NCBI RefSeq assembly: GCF_013200955.2
Contig: NZ_CP053697.2
Coordinates: forward strand, 2,170,001 to 2,234,000
Length of the DNA stretch: 64,000 bases
Direction: 5' to 3'
Source: Pseudomonas campi
GTDB taxonomy: Bacteria; Pseudomonadota; Gammaproteobacteria; Pseudomonadales; Pseudomonadaceae
The translations under genes and the position numbers were made by a program. This document shows positions 53,606-62,735 of the stretch, piece by piece (within the stretch, counting starts at the first letter, position 1; the number at the start of each line of letters is the position of its first letter). Under the pieces are notes generated by a model, which made no database searches, had not been told where the DNA came from, and saw only the letters and a program-made list of their open reading frames with translations.

Positions 53606-54976
53606 ATGTCGCGCACCCTGCCCGTTAGTGATCGGCACTCCTGGCACCAGGCCTATGCCTGGTTGTTGCTCGGTTTCATCTGCTATGCCCTGCCCTGGTC
53701 CGTGTTTGCCGCGAGCGATGCCGGCAGCGTGCTGCGCATCCAGGGCTCCAACACCATCGGCGCCAAGCTCGGTCCGGCCCTGGTGCAGGGCCTGTTCGAG
53801 CAACAGGGGCTGCGCAATATCCGTATCGAACCGGCTGCCGCCGAGAACGAACAACGGGTGCTGGCCGAGGACAAAAACGGCCGCCCCGTAAGCATCGCCG
53901 TCGCCGCCCACGGCTCCGGCACCGGCTTCGTCGCCCTGCAGGACGGCAGCGCCGAATTGGCCGCCTCCTCGCGCCCGATCAAGGATGGCGAGGCCGACAG
54001 CCTGGCCAAGCTCGGCGACATGCGCAGCCGCGCCGCCGAACAGATCATCGCCATCGACGGCCTGGCCATCATCCTGCATCCGGGCAACCCGCTGGCTGCA
54101 CTCACCACCGCCCAGCTCGCGGCCATCTTCGCCGGCGAAATCAGCACCTGGGAACAGCTGGGTGGCCGTGGTGGCCCCATCACCCTGTATGCCCGCGATG
54201 ACAAATCAGGCACCTACGACACCTTCAAGGAGCTGGTGCTGACGGCCAATGGAAAGAGCCTCGCCGCCGGCGCCAAGCGCTTCGAGTCGAGCAGCCAGTT
54301 GTCCGACAGCGTCAGCCAGGATCCCAGCGCCATCGGCTTCATCGGCCTGCCCTATATCCGCCAGAGCAAGGCCGTGGCGATTGCCGCCGGCGAATCCCAG
54401 CCGATGCTGCCGAGCACCACGCTGATCGCCACCGAGGACTATCCGCTGTCGCGCCGCCTGTTCCTCTACACCTCGCCCACTGCCGAGAATGCCTGGGCCA
54501 AGTCCCTGCTGGAATTCGCCCACAGCCCGGCAGGCCAGGCGATCGTCGAGCAGAACGGCTTCATCGCGCAGACGGTACAGGCGGTCAAGGTCAGCGGCAG
54601 CCCGAGCATGCCGGCCAGCTACCAGAAGCTGACCAACGAAGCCCAGCGTCTGTCGGTGAATTTCCGCTTCCAGGAAAACAGCGCCACCCTCGACAACAAG
54701 GCCCAGCGCGATATCGCCCGGGTGCTCGACTACCTGAAAAGCCAGGACAAGCTGCACAGCAAGGTGGTACTGGTCGGTTTCGGCGATCCGAAGAACGACC
54801 CCAGCCGCTCGGCCCTGCTGTCCAAGCTGCGGGCCATGGAAGTGCGCCGCGAGCTGTCGCGCGGCGGGGTGATTTTCCGCGACATCACCGGGCTCGGCGC
54901 CCAGCTGCCGGTGGCCGCCAACAGCGGCGATGAAGGCCGCAGCAAGAATCGGCGCGTGGAGGTCTGGGTCTACTGA
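53606..54976 (+). CDS. PstS-like substrate-binding protein fused to an OmpA C-terminal domain
   Basis: 456 aa. N-terminal hydrophobic signal (AYAWLLLGFICYALPWSVFAA). A type-2 periplasmic binding domain follows, of the PstS/phosphate-binding-like class: LRIQGSNTIGAKLGPALVQGLF, then SAELAASSRPIK, AIFAGEISTWEQLGG and RDDKSGTYDTFKELVL. Residues about 345-456 are an OmpA/MotB-like peptidoglycan-binding domain (FRFQENSATLDNKAQRDIARVLDYL, LVGFGDP, LSKLRAMEVRRELSRGGV, NRRVEVWVY). This could tether a phosphate- or oxyanion-sensing domain to the cell wall. No ABC-transporter genes are adjacent. Confidence 0.8.
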   Translation: MSRTLPVSDRHSWHQAYAWLLLGFICYALPWSVFAASDAGSVLRIQGSNTIGAKLGPALVQGLFEQQGLRNIRIEPAAAENEQRVLAEDKNGRPVSIAVAAHGSGTGFVALQDGSAELAASSRPIKDGEADSLAKLGDMRSRAAEQIIAIDGLAIILHPGNPLAALTTAQLAAIFAGEISTWEQLGGRGGPITLYARDDKSGTYDTFKELVLTANGKSLAAGAKRFESSSQLSDSVSQDPSAIGFIGLPYIRQSKAVAIAAGESQPMLPSTTLIATEDYPLSRRLFLYTSPTAENAWAKSLLEFAHSPAGQAIVEQNGFIAQTVQAVKVSGSPSMPASYQKLTNEAQRLSVNFRFQENSATLDNKAQRDIARVLDYLKSQDKLHSKVVLVGFGDPKNDPSRSALLSKLRAMEVRRELSRGGVIFRDITGLGAQLPVAANSGDEGRSKNRRVEVWVY

Positions 54977-55002
54977 TTGCCCAGCCCCTCGCCGCCATGG
55001 AG

Positions 55003-55034
55003 AACGCCCTGCACGTCAGGGCGTTTTCCGTTTC
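55003..55034 (+). terminator. Rho-independent terminator after the PstS-OmpA gene
   Basis: AACGCCCTG-CACGT-CAGGGCGTT followed by a T-rich run (TTCCGTTT). Confidence 0.75.
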
Positions 55035-55194
55035 GGTCCGCAGCCCTGGACCCGTACAAGCCTTGCAACAGCCGGCAATTTGCGGCAACCGCCCAGGCGC
55101 ACTAGCCTGCCAGTAGTGACGCCGGGCCCCTCTGGCGGTGAGCCTTCACCGTGATGTCGGAGTCACTGTCTGCAGGCAGCGACGGGAGGGCCCC

Positions 55195-56187
55195 ATGAAC
55201 AACCTGCTCAGTCTCCTCACCAGCCCCATGCTTGGCACGCCGACCTGGCTGTGGCTGAGCTTCTTCACCATCGTCATCGCCCTGCTGATATTCGATCTCG
55301 GCGTACTGCACCGCGACCAGCATGAGATCGAGATGCGCGAGAGCCTGCTGCTGTACAGCGGCTACTTCAGCGTCGGCGTGCTGTTCGGCGTGTGGATTTG
55401 GCATGAACTCGGCGCCCAGAGCGCCCTGGAGTTCTACACCGGCTTTCTGGTCGAGCAATCGCTGTCGATGGACAACGTGTTCGTCATGGCGCTGATCCTC
55501 GGCTTCTTCGATATCCCCCGGCGTTACCAGCACCGCGTGCTGTTCTGGGGCATCATCGGGGTGATCGTGCTGCGCGCCCTGATGATCGGCCTGGGCACGG
55601 CGCTGGTGCAGCGCTTCGAGTGGATGCTCTACCTGTTCGGCGCCTTCCTGTTGTTCAGCGGCGTGAAGATGCTCTTCAGTCACCCGGAGCATCACCCGGA
55701 CCTGGCGCAGAACCCGCTGCTGCGCTTTATCCGCCGGCATTTCCGCATAACCGATCACCTGTATGACGGACATTTCTTCGTTCGCCTGCAACCACCGGGG
55801 CAGCCCCATCCCCTGCTCTATGCCACTCCGCTGTTTCTCGCCCTGGTCCTGATCGAACTGGCCGACCTGGTGTTCGCCGTGGACAGCGTGCCGGCGGTAT
55901 TTGCCATCACCCAGGACCCGTTCATCGTCTACACCTCAAACATCTTCGCCATCCTCGGCCTGCGCTCGCTGTACTTCGCCCTGGCCGCGCTAATGCATCG
56001 TTTCATTTACCTGAAGTACGCCCTGGCCCTGGTGCTGGTGTTCATCGGCGGGAAGATTTTCCTGCATGGCCTGATCGGCAAGATTCCCGCCCTGCTCTCT
56101 CTTGGCGTAACCTTCGGCCTGCTGGCGGGCGGTGTGTTGTTGTCGCTGCTGAAAACCCGCGAGCAGAACCAGGAGAGCAAACCCTAA
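55195..56187 (+). CDS. TerC-family integral membrane protein
   Basis: 330 aa, start at the ATG after GGGAGGG. Multiple TM segments with the family's conserved acidic motifs: FYTGFLVEQSLSMDNVFVMALILGFF and LIELADLVFAVDSVPAVFAITQDPFIVYTSNIFAILGLRSLYF. Members (Alx, TerC, YkoY) are implicated in manganese export and metal loading of secreted proteins. The leader upstream is rich in inverted repeats and might be regulatory. Confidence 0.88.
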   Translation: MNNLLSLLTSPMLGTPTWLWLSFFTIVIALLIFDLGVLHRDQHEIEMRESLLLYSGYFSVGVLFGVWIWHELGAQSALEFYTGFLVEQSLSMDNVFVMALILGFFDIPRRYQHRVLFWGIIGVIVLRALMIGLGTALVQRFEWMLYLFGAFLLFSGVKMLFSHPEHHPDLAQNPLLRFIRRHFRITDHLYDGHFFVRLQPPGQPHPLLYATPLFLALVLIELADLVFAVDSVPAVFAITQDPFIVYTSNIFAILGLRSLYFALAALMHRFIYLKYALALVLVFIGGKIFLHGLIGKIPALLSLGVTFGLLAGGVLLSLLKTREQNQESKP

Positions 56188-56369
56188 TGCCCGATGTGCG
56201 CATCGAAACACTGGAGCAGCACGGCCGCCTGATATGGCGGGTACGCGTGGGTCGCCGTGCCCTGACCTTTCACGAGGAGCTGGCTGCGCGCACCTTTGCC
56301 GCGCAAATGCATATTCGCCTGGACTGGCTGAGCCGGCAGGCGCAGGCAGAAAGCGCCGACAGCCACTGA
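56187..56369 (+). CDS. Small hypothetical protein coupled to the TerC-family gene
   Basis: 60 aa starting in the TAATG overlap of the preceding stop. Sequence MPDVRIETLEQHGRLIWRVRVGRRALTFHEELAARTF, then AQMHIRLDWL: a short beta-hairpin plus helix, soluble. No family recognised. The overlap is the main reason to accept it. Confidence 0.6.
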   Translation: MPDVRIETLEQHGRLIWRVRVGRRALTFHEELAARTFAAQMHIRLDWLSRQAQAESADSH

Positions 56370-56372
56370 TAC

Positions 56373-56431
56373 GTAGCCCGGATGCAATCCGGGAAACAGG
56401 CGGCTCCGCTCCCGGATTGCATCCGGGCTAC
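56373..56431. repeat. Palindromic repeat, family 2 (copy 2)
   Basis: Same arms as 53423-53481; the loop differs by a few bases. It begins 4 bp after the small gene's stop. Confidence 0.85.
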
Positions 56432-56440
56432 AACGGTAGA

Positions 56441-56474
56441 AACGACAAGGCCCGCAAATGCGGGCCTTGTCGTT
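56441..56474. terminator. Strong hairpin terminator between convergent genes
   Basis: 15-bp perfect stem AACGACAAGGCCCGC / GCGGGCCTTGTCGTT with an AAAT loop. It serves the acyl-CoA dehydrogenase on the minus strand and may end the TerC transcript too. Confidence 0.75.
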
Positions 56475-56486
56475 ACTGAGCCAGGC

Positions 56487-57716
56487 TCAGCGGCTGGCTT
56501 TCATCGCGTCACGCGGCACGTACTTGCCGATCTCGAACTTGCCGATGGCCATGCGGTGCACTTCGTCCGGGCCGTCGGCCAGGCGCAGGGTACGCTGCAT
56601 TGCGTAGAAGTAGGCCAGCGGCGTGTCGTTGGAGACACCGGCACCGCCATGGATCTGGATCGCCCGATCGATCACGTTGAGCGCGACGTTGGGCGCCACC
56701 ACCTTGATCTGGGCGATTTCGCTGGCCGCGATCTTGTTGCCCACGGTGTCCATCATGTAGGCGGCGTTCAGCGTCAGCAGGCGCGCCTGGTTGATTTCGA
56801 TCCGCGAGTTGGCGATGTGGTCGATGTTGCCACCCAGGCGCGCCAGCGGCTTGCCGAAGGCGGTGCGGCTGACGGCGCGCTTGCACATCAGTTCCAGGGC
56901 GCGTTCGGCCATGCCGATGGAGCGCATGCAGTGGTGGATACGGCCTGGGCCAAGGCGACCCTGGGCGATCTCGAAACCACGGCCCTCGCCGAGCAGGACG
57001 TTCTCGTACGGCACACGGACGTTCTCGAACAGCACTTCGGCGTGGCCGTGCGGCGCGTCGTCATAGCCGAATACCGGCAGCGCACGGAGGATCTTCACCC
57101 CGGGGGTATCGGTTGGCACCAGGATCATCGAGTGCTGCTGGTGGCGCGGCGCGTCCGGGTTGGTCAGGCCCATGAAGATCATGATCTTGCAGCGCGGGTC
57201 GCAGGCGCCGGAGGTCCACCACTTGCGGCCATTGATCACCCACTCGTCGCCGTCACGCACAGCGTTGGCTTCCATATTGGTGGCGTCGGATGAGGCCACA
57301 CCCGGCTCGGTCATGGCGAAGGCCGAGCGGATCTCGCCGCGCAGCAGCGGCTCCAGCCACTGCTGCTTCTGCGCTTCGCTGGCGTAGCGCACCAGGGTTT
57401 CCATGTTGCCGGTGTCCGGCGCCGAGCAGTTGAACGGCTCGGGGCCCATCAGCGAGCGGCCCATGATCTCGGCCAGCGGCGCGTATTCCATGTTGGTCAG
57501 GCCGGCACCGTACTCGGACTCTGGCAGGAACAGGTTCCACAGGCCTTCGGCTTTGGCCTTGTTCTTCAGCTCTTCCATGATAGCGGTTGGCTGCCAGCGG
57601 TCACCTTCGTTGACCTGCTGCTCGAACACGGCCTCGTTCGGGTAGACGTGGGTGTCCATGAAGGCGGTGACGCGTTCACGCAGTTCCTGAACTTTGGGGG
57701 AGTAGGCGAAATCCAT
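56487..57716 (-). CDS. Acyl-CoA dehydrogenase family protein (ACAD10/11-like)
   Basis: 409 aa. FAD-dependent acyl-CoA dehydrogenase fold: [103 protein letters not shown] and [35 protein letters not shown]. The RIHHCMR segment and length fit the ACAD10/11-like branch. The substrate is not evident. It is divergent from the LysR gene with a 159-bp shared promoter region, suggesting that regulator controls it. Confidence 0.88.
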   Translation of the reverse strand: MDFAYSPKVQELRERVTAFMDTHVYPNEAVFEQQVNEGDRWQPTAIMEELKNKAKAEGLWNLFLPESEYGAGLTNMEYAPLAEIMGRSLMGPEPFNCSAPDTGNMETLVRYASEAQKQQWLEPLLRGEIRSAFAMTEPGVASSDATNMEANAVRDGDEWVINGRKWWTSGACDPRCKIMIFMGLTNPDAPRHQQHSMILVPTDTPGVKILRALPVFGYDDAPHGHAEVLFENVRVPYENVLLGEGRGFEIAQGRLGPGRIHHCMRSIGMAERALELMCKRAVSRTAFGKPLARLGGNIDHIANSRIEINQARLLTLNAAYMMDTVGNKIAASEIAQIKVVAPNVALNVIDRAIQIHGGAGVSNDTPLAYFYAMQRTLRLADGPDEVHRMAIGKFEIGKYVPRDAMKASR

Positions 57717-57875
57717 GGGTAGCTACCTTCTAACGACCAGGGCGAGGTTGTGGTTTCAATCTGCAAATGATGCTAGAACAGTGACCTTGATTTATCGAAC
57801 CTATTTTCATGGCTTATTAACATTCATCACTGATATATGATCCGGCGCACTGGATCGGCATGACGAGAGCCCGCA

Positions 57876-58811
57876 ATGAATCTGAGCAAGGTCGACCTCA
57901 ACCTCTTCATCGTCTTCGACGCCATCTACACCGAAGCCAACCTGACGCGCGCCGGGCAGATCGTCGGCATCACCCAGCCGGCCGTGTCCAACGCCCTGTC
58001 GCGCCTGCGCGAAACCTTCAATGACCCGCTGTTCGTGCGCACCGCCCAGGGCATGGTGCCCACGCCTATGGCGCAGAACATCATCGGCCCGGTGCGCAAC
58101 GCTTTGCAGCTGCTGCGTGTGTCGGTGCAGGAAAGCCGCACCTTCACCCCCGCACAGGCCAACAAGACCTACCGCATCAGCATGACCGACCTCACCGAGG
58201 CGATCATCCTGCCACCGCTGTTCCAACGCCTGCGCCGCCTGGCGCCGGCCGTACAGATCGAGAGCTTTCTGTCCAAGCGCCGCGAAACCACCAAGGAGCT
58301 GGCCGCTGGGCGCCTGGATTTCGCCGTCGATGCGCCGCTCAACACCGATACCCAGGTGCGCCACGTCAAGCTGATGGACGACCGCTACGTCTGCGCCCTG
58401 CGCCAGGGCCACCCGCTGGCCAAGGACAAGATCAGCCTGGACGAGTACCTGTCGCTGACCCATATCCAGATCTCCAGCCGCCGCAGCGGCCTCGGCTATG
58501 TCGACCTGTCGCTGGGCAAGATGGGCCTGCAACGCAAGGTGGCGCTGCGTTCGCAGCACTACATGATGGCCTCCACCGTGCTGCAGAACACCGACATGGC
58601 GATGACCGTGCCCGAGCGCTTCGCCCGCCGCCACGGCCTGCATTACGTGCAACTGCCGGTCAACGACGTGCCGTCCCTGGAAACCCACCTGTATTGGCAC
58701 GAAAGCACCGACCAGGACCCGGCCAACCGCTGGATGCGCGAGCAGATCATCGAGATCGCCCAGCAGATCGGCGCCCAGGAGAAGAAGCTGGAAAGCGAAG
58801 CTAAAGCCTGA
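57876..58811 (+). CDS. LysR-family transcriptional regulator
   Basis: 311 aa. HTH: KVDLNLFIVFDAIYTEANLTRAGQIVGITQPAVSNALSRLRETFNDPLFVRTAQGMVPT. The effector domain includes RISMTDLTEAIILPPLFQRLRRLAP and LAAGRLDFAVDAPL, of the NodD/LinR-like class. Being divergent from the acyl-CoA dehydrogenase suggests regulation of that gene by a fatty or aromatic acyl compound (inference). Confidence 0.9.
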   Translation: MNLSKVDLNLFIVFDAIYTEANLTRAGQIVGITQPAVSNALSRLRETFNDPLFVRTAQGMVPTPMAQNIIGPVRNALQLLRVSVQESRTFTPAQANKTYRISMTDLTEAIILPPLFQRLRRLAPAVQIESFLSKRRETTKELAAGRLDFAVDAPLNTDTQVRHVKLMDDRYVCALRQGHPLAKDKISLDEYLSLTHIQISSRRSGLGYVDLSLGKMGLQRKVALRSQHYMMASTVLQNTDMAMTVPERFARRHGLHYVQLPVNDVPSLETHLYWHESTDQDPANRWMREQIIEIAQQIGAQEKKLESEAKA

Positions 58812-58853
58812 GCTATACCTGTTAACAGGTTGAATTAAAACAAATACTGCTCG

Positions 58854-58893
58854 AAAAACGCCGCGATTTCCCAAAGAAGTCGCGGCGTTTTTT
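58854..58893 (+). terminator. Rho-independent terminator after the LysR gene
   Basis: ACGCCGCGA ... TCGCGGCGT stem followed by TTTTT. A 14-bp palindrome (ACCTGTTAACAGGT, 58817-58830) precedes it. Confidence 0.88.
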
Positions 58894-58909
58894 CTGCTGC
58901 GGCAAACCT

Positions 58910-58976
58910 GTAGGAGCGAGCTCTGCTCGCGAACTGGGCATCCCCATAGAGCTTCGCGAGCAGAGCTCGCTCCTAC
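58910..58976. repeat. Palindromic repeat, family 1 (copy 4)
   Basis: Same arms as the copies at 42911, 43102 and 53330, with its own loop. It sits between the terminator and the liuR promoter. Confidence 0.85.
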
Positions 58977-59070
58977 GGTCTGGGCGCTTTACCTGCCCGA
59001 AAACCTCTTAAATGACAGCATGGCTGCCCTCGCAGGTTTGTTGCATTTGACTCCTCCCTCGCACTTTTAC

Positions 59071-59110
59071 GTTGACGTTAACGTCAACCAGCTTTACGTT
59101 TACGTAAAGC
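59071..59110. promoter_or_regulatory. Twin palindromic operators of the liu operon (LiuR candidate sites)
   Basis: Site 1 (59071-59088) GTTGACGTTAACGTCAAC is a perfect palindrome. Site 2 (59091-59110) is GCTTTACGT-TT-ACGTAAAGC. They share the ACGT(T/A) core and lie about 20-60 bp before liuR. A TTGACG hexamer inside site 1 and TACGTT 17 bp later could be -35/-10, placing the operators over the promoter as usual for MerR-type regulators. Confidence 0.65.
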
Positions 59111-59131
59111 AACCCGCGCAGAGCCCATTGC

Positions 59132-59512
59132 ATGGCCGCCAACTACAGTATTTCCGACCTGGCCCGCGAGCTGGACATCACCACCCGCGCCATCCGCTTC
59201 TACGAGGAGCAAGGCATGCTCGCCCCCGAGCGGCGCGGCCAGGAGCGGATCTATACGGCCAAAGACAAGGTCACCCTCAAGCTGATCCTGCGCGGCAAGC
59301 GCATCGGTTTCTCCCTGGCCGAGTGCAAGGAGCTGATCGAGCTGTACGACCCGGCCGGTGGCAACCGCAAACAGCTGGAGACCTTCATGGACAAGATCAG
59401 CGAGCGCCGCGCCCAGCTCGAACAGCAGTTGCTGGACATCCAGCAGATGCAGCTGGAGCTGGATACCGCCGAGGAGCGCTGCCTCGCCGCGCTCGAACAA
59501 ACTCAAGCCTGA
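59132..59512 (+). CDS. liuR: LiuR, MerR-family regulator of leucine/isovalerate catabolism
   Basis: 126 aa. MerR-type HTH: YSISDLARELDITTRAIRFYEEQGMLAPERRGQERIYTAKDKVTLKLILRGKRIGFSLAECKELIELYDP, then a coiled-coil dimerisation helix (QLETFMDKISERRAQLEQQLLDIQQMQLELD). First gene of liuRABCD, the typical Pseudomonas order. It lacks the C-terminal metal-binding Cys of mercury or copper MerR members. Confidence 0.9.
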   Translation: MAANYSISDLARELDITTRAIRFYEEQGMLAPERRGQERIYTAKDKVTLKLILRGKRIGFSLAECKELIELYDPAGGNRKQLETFMDKISERRAQLEQQLLDIQQMQLELDTAEERCLAALEQTQA

Positions 59513-59560
59513 ACAAGCAGTTAGCTAGCAAACCTAATAAAGACAATCACAGGTGGAACC

Positions 59561-60724
59561 ATGAGCTACCCGACCCTCAACTTCGGTCTCGGCGAGACCA
59601 TCGACATGCTGCGCGACTCGGTGCACCAGTTCGCCCAGGCCGAGCTGGCCCCGCGTGCGGCGCAGATCGACCGCGACAACGAGTTCCCCATGGACATGTG
59701 GCGCAAGTTCGGCGACATGGGCCTGCTCGGCATGACCGTGGAAGAGGAATACGGCGGCACCAACATGGGCTACCTGGCCCACGTGGTGGCCATGGAAGAG
59801 ATCAGCCGCGCCTCGGCCTCGGTCGGCCTGTCCTACGGCGCCCACTCCAACCTGTGCCTGAACCAGATCCGCAAGAATGGCACCCCAGAGCAGAAGGCCA
59901 AGTACCTGCCCAAGCTGTGCTCCGGTGAGCACATCGGCGCCCTGGCCATGAGCGAGCCGAATGCCGGCTCCGACGTGGTGTCGATGAAGCTGCGCGCCGA
60001 GAAGCGCGGTGACCGCTACGTGCTCAACGGCAACAAGATGTGGATCACCAACGGCCCGGACGCCAACACCTACGTGATCTATGCCAAGACCGACATCAAC
60101 GCCGGCTCGCGCGGCATGACCGCATTCATCGTCGAGCGCGACCTCAAGGGTTTCTCCCGCCACCAGAAGCTCGACAAGCTGGGCATGCGCGGCTCCAACA
60201 CCTGTGAACTGGTGTTCGAGGACGTGGAAGTGCCGGAGGAAAACATCCTCGGCGGCGAAGGTCGTGGCGTGGCGGTGCTGATGAGCGGCCTGGACTACGA
60301 GCGCACCGTGCTCTCCGGCGGCCCGACCGGGATCATGAGCGCCTGCATGGACGTGGTGCTGCCCTACGTGCACGAGCGCCAGCAGTTCAAGCAGTCGATC
60401 GGCGAGTTCCAGCTGGTCCAGGGCAAGCTGGCCGACATGTACGCCGGCATGAACGCCTCCAAGTCCTACCTGTACACAGTGGCCAAGGCCTGCGACCGCG
60501 GCGAGGAGTCGCGCAAGGACGCCGCCGCGGTGATCCTCTACACCGCCGAGATGGCCACCAAGATGGCCCTCGATACCATCCAGCTGCTCGGCGGCAACGG
60601 CTACACCAACGACTACCCGGCCGGCCGCCTGCTGCGCGACGCCAAGCTCTACGAGATCGGCGCCGGCACCAGCGAGATCCGCCGCATGCTGATCGGTCGT
60701 GAGCTGTACAACGAGACGAAATAG
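59561..60724 (+). CDS. liuA: Isovaleryl-CoA dehydrogenase LiuA
   Basis: 387 aa. Oxidises isovaleryl-CoA to 3-methylcrotonyl-CoA in leucine breakdown. Acyl-CoA dehydrogenase hallmarks: [17 protein letters not shown] (FAD-binding), [16 protein letters not shown], and [16 protein letters not shown], where the Glu matches the catalytic base of isovaleryl-CoA dehydrogenases. The C-terminal [45 protein letters not shown] is typical. Start after AGGTGGAACC, 48 bp downstream of liuR. Confidence 0.95.
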   Translation: MSYPTLNFGLGETIDMLRDSVHQFAQAELAPRAAQIDRDNEFPMDMWRKFGDMGLLGMTVEEEYGGTNMGYLAHVVAMEEISRASASVGLSYGAHSNLCLNQIRKNGTPEQKAKYLPKLCSGEHIGALAMSEPNAGSDVVSMKLRAEKRGDRYVLNGNKMWITNGPDANTYVIYAKTDINAGSRGMTAFIVERDLKGFSRHQKLDKLGMRGSNTCELVFEDVEVPEENILGGEGRGVAVLMSGLDYERTVLSGGPTGIMSACMDVVLPYVHERQQFKQSIGEFQLVQGKLADMYAGMNASKSYLYTVAKACDRGEESRKDAAAVILYTAEMATKMALDTIQLLGGNGYTNDYPAGRLLRDAKLYEIGAGTSEIRRMLIGRELYNETK

Positions 60725-60737
60725 GCATGCGCCTGAC

Positions 60738-60805
60738 GTAGGGTGGAAAACCGCGAAGCGTTTTCCACCAGAACCAGTGGATGGATAAAGCGCCATCCAC
60801 CCTAC
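60738..60805. repeat. Palindromic repeat, family 4 (copy 1)
   Basis: GTAGGGTGGAAAACCGCGAAGC... ending ...GCGCCATCCACCCTAC. Related copy at 62647-62720. Confidence 0.75.
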
Positions 60806-60826
60806 GTAACTGGCAACACGGACAGT

Positions 60827-60954
60827 CCCCTCTCCCATGCTTCATGACAAAAAGCTGGGAGAGGGTTAGAGAGAGGGACGGAGTTGCCCGCCCACCCCTC
60901 TCCCCCGGCCCTCTCCCACGCTCTGTTACAAAGAGCCGGGCAGAGGGGAGATAA
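60827..60954. repeat. CTCTCCC/GGGAGAG-type repeat in liuA-liuB gap
   Basis: Two imperfect palindromes around CCCCTCTCCC...GGGAGAGGG and CCCTCTCCCACGC...GCAGAGGGG, resembling the element in the muxB-muxC gap. Confidence 0.65.
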
Positions 60955-60960
60955 AAGCCG

Positions 60961-61011
60961 GTAGCCCGGATGCAATCCGGGAACCCCTGCCCCGGATTAC
61001 ATCCGGGCTAC
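60961..61011. repeat. Palindromic repeat, family 2 (copy 3)
   Basis: Shorter (51 bp) copy; one base of the right arm differs (GGATTACATCC). It ends 15 bp before the liuB start. Confidence 0.8.
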
Positions 61012-61026
61012 GACACGGAGCGCCAC

Positions 61027-62634
61027 ATGGCCATCCTGCACACCCAGATCAACACCCGCTCGCCTGAGTTCGCCGCCAACAGCGCGGCCATGCGCGAACA
61101 GGTCGACGCCCTCCGCACCCTGCTCGCCCAGGTCCACGAAGGCGGCGGCGCCAAGGCCCAGGAGCGCCACACCTCGCGCGGCAAGCTGCTGCCGCGCGAA
61201 CGCATCAACCGCCTGCTGGACATCGGCTCGCCGTTCCTCGAAATCAGCCAGCTGGCCGCCCACGGCGTGTACGGTGAAGACGTGCCGGCCGCCGGCGTGG
61301 TTGCCGGTATCGGCCGGGTCGAGGGCGTCGAGTGCATGATCGTGGCCAATGACGCCACGGTAAAAGGCGGCAGCTACTACCCGCTGACCGTGAAAAAGCA
61401 CCTGCGCGCCCAGACCATCGCCCAGCAGAACCGTCTGCCATGCATCTACCTGGTGGATTCCGGCGGCGCCAACCTGCCGCGCCAGGACGAGGTGTTCCCC
61501 GACCGCGAGCACTTCGGCCGCATCTTCTTCAACCAGGCCAACATGAGCGCGATGGGGATTCCCCAGATCGCCGTGGTGATGGGCTCCTGCACCGCCGGCG
61601 GCGCCTATGTGCCGGCGATGAGCGACGAGACCATCATGGTGCGCAACCAGGCCACCATCTTCCTCGCCGGCCCACCACTGGTGAAGGCCGCCACCGGCGA
61701 AGTGGTCACGGCCGAGGAGCTCGGCGGCGCCGATGTGCACTGCAAGACCAGCGGCGTGGCCGATCATTACGCCGAGGACGACGAACACGCGCTGGCCATC
61801 GCCCGGCGCAGCATCGCCAACCTCAACTGGCGCAAGCAGGGCGTGCTCAACAGCCGCGCACCGATCCAACCGAAACATGCCAGCGATGAGCTGTATGGAG
61901 TGATCCCGGCCGATGCTAAGCAACCCTTCGATGTGCGCGAAGTGATTGCACGGATCGTCGATGGCAGCGAGTTCGATGAGTTCAAGGCGCTGTTCGGTAC
62001 CACCCTGGTCTGCGGCTTCGCCCACCTGCACGGCTACCCCATCGCCATCCTGGCCAACAACGGCATTCTGTTCGCCGAGGCCGCGCAGAAAGGCGCGCAC
62101 TTCATCGAGCTGGCCTGCCAGCGCGGCATCCCGCTGCTGTTTTTGCAGAACATCACCGGCTTCATGGTCGGCAAGAAGTACGAGGAAGGCGGCATTGCCA
62201 AGCATGGCGCCAAGCTGGTCACCGCGGTGGCCTGCGCCAAGGTGCCGAAGTTCACCGTGATCATCGGCGGCAGCTTCGGTGCCGGTAACTACGGCATGTG
62301 CGGCCGTGCCTACGACCCACGCTTCCTGTGGATGTGGCCCAACGCGCGGATCGGCGTGATGGGCGCCGAACAGGCCGCGGGCGTGCTGGTGCAGGTCAAG
62401 CGCGAGCAAAGCGAACGTGCCGGCCACCCGTTCAGCGCCGAGGAAGAGGCACGCATCAAGCAGCCGATCCTCGCCCAGTACGAACAGCAGGGTCACCCCT
62501 ACTACTCCAGCGCCCGGCTGTGGGACGACGGCGTGATCGACCCGGCGCAGACCCGCGATGTGCTCGGCCTGGCCTTGTCCGCCGCGCTCAACGCGCCGAT
62601 CGAGACGACCCAGTTCGGCGTGTTCCGGATGTAA
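61027..62634 (+). CDS. liuB: Methylcrotonyl-CoA carboxylase, beta (carboxyltransferase) subunit LiuB
   Basis: 535 aa from the ATG at 61027. Carboxylates 3-methylcrotonyl-CoA together with the biotin subunit LiuD. Carboxyltransferase signatures: [81 protein letters not shown] and [33 protein letters not shown]. Length is that of the family. Confidence 0.95.
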   Translation: MAILHTQINTRSPEFAANSAAMREQVDALRTLLAQVHEGGGAKAQERHTSRGKLLPRERINRLLDIGSPFLEISQLAAHGVYGEDVPAAGVVAGIGRVEGVECMIVANDATVKGGSYYPLTVKKHLRAQTIAQQNRLPCIYLVDSGGANLPRQDEVFPDREHFGRIFFNQANMSAMGIPQIAVVMGSCTAGGAYVPAMSDETIMVRNQATIFLAGPPLVKAATGEVVTAEELGGADVHCKTSGVADHYAEDDEHALAIARRSIANLNWRKQGVLNSRAPIQPKHASDELYGVIPADAKQPFDVREVIARIVDGSEFDEFKALFGTTLVCGFAHLHGYPIAILANNGILFAEAAQKGAHFIELACQRGIPLLFLQNITGFMVGKKYEEGGIAKHGAKLVTAVACAKVPKFTVIIGGSFGAGNYGMCGRAYDPRFLWMWPNARIGVMGAEQAAGVLVQVKREQSERAGHPFSAEEEARIKQPILAQYEQQGHPYYSSARLWDDGVIDPAQTRDVLGLALSAALNAPIETTQFGVFRM

Positions 62635-62646
62635 GCGATACGAACC

Positions 62647-62720
62647 GTAGGGTGGATGGCGCTTTATCCATCCACCAGTTCGCCGCCGATGGTGGAAGAA
62701 AAAAGCGTCTTCCACCCTAC
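62647..62720. repeat. Palindromic repeat, family 4 (copy 2)
   Basis: GTAGGGTGGATGGCGCTTTA... to ...GCGTCTTCCACCCTAC, filling most of the 101-bp liuB-liuC gap. Confidence 0.75.
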
Positions 62721-62735
62721 CCAAGGACAGCAGTG

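Larger units (their letters stand above)
60725..61026. other. liuA-liuB gap filled with three repeat types
   Basis: 302 bp with no gene. It contains family 4 (60738-60805), the CTCTCCC-type repeat (about 60827-60954) and family 2 (60961-61011). All could form RNA hairpins inside the operon transcript. Confidence 0.8.
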
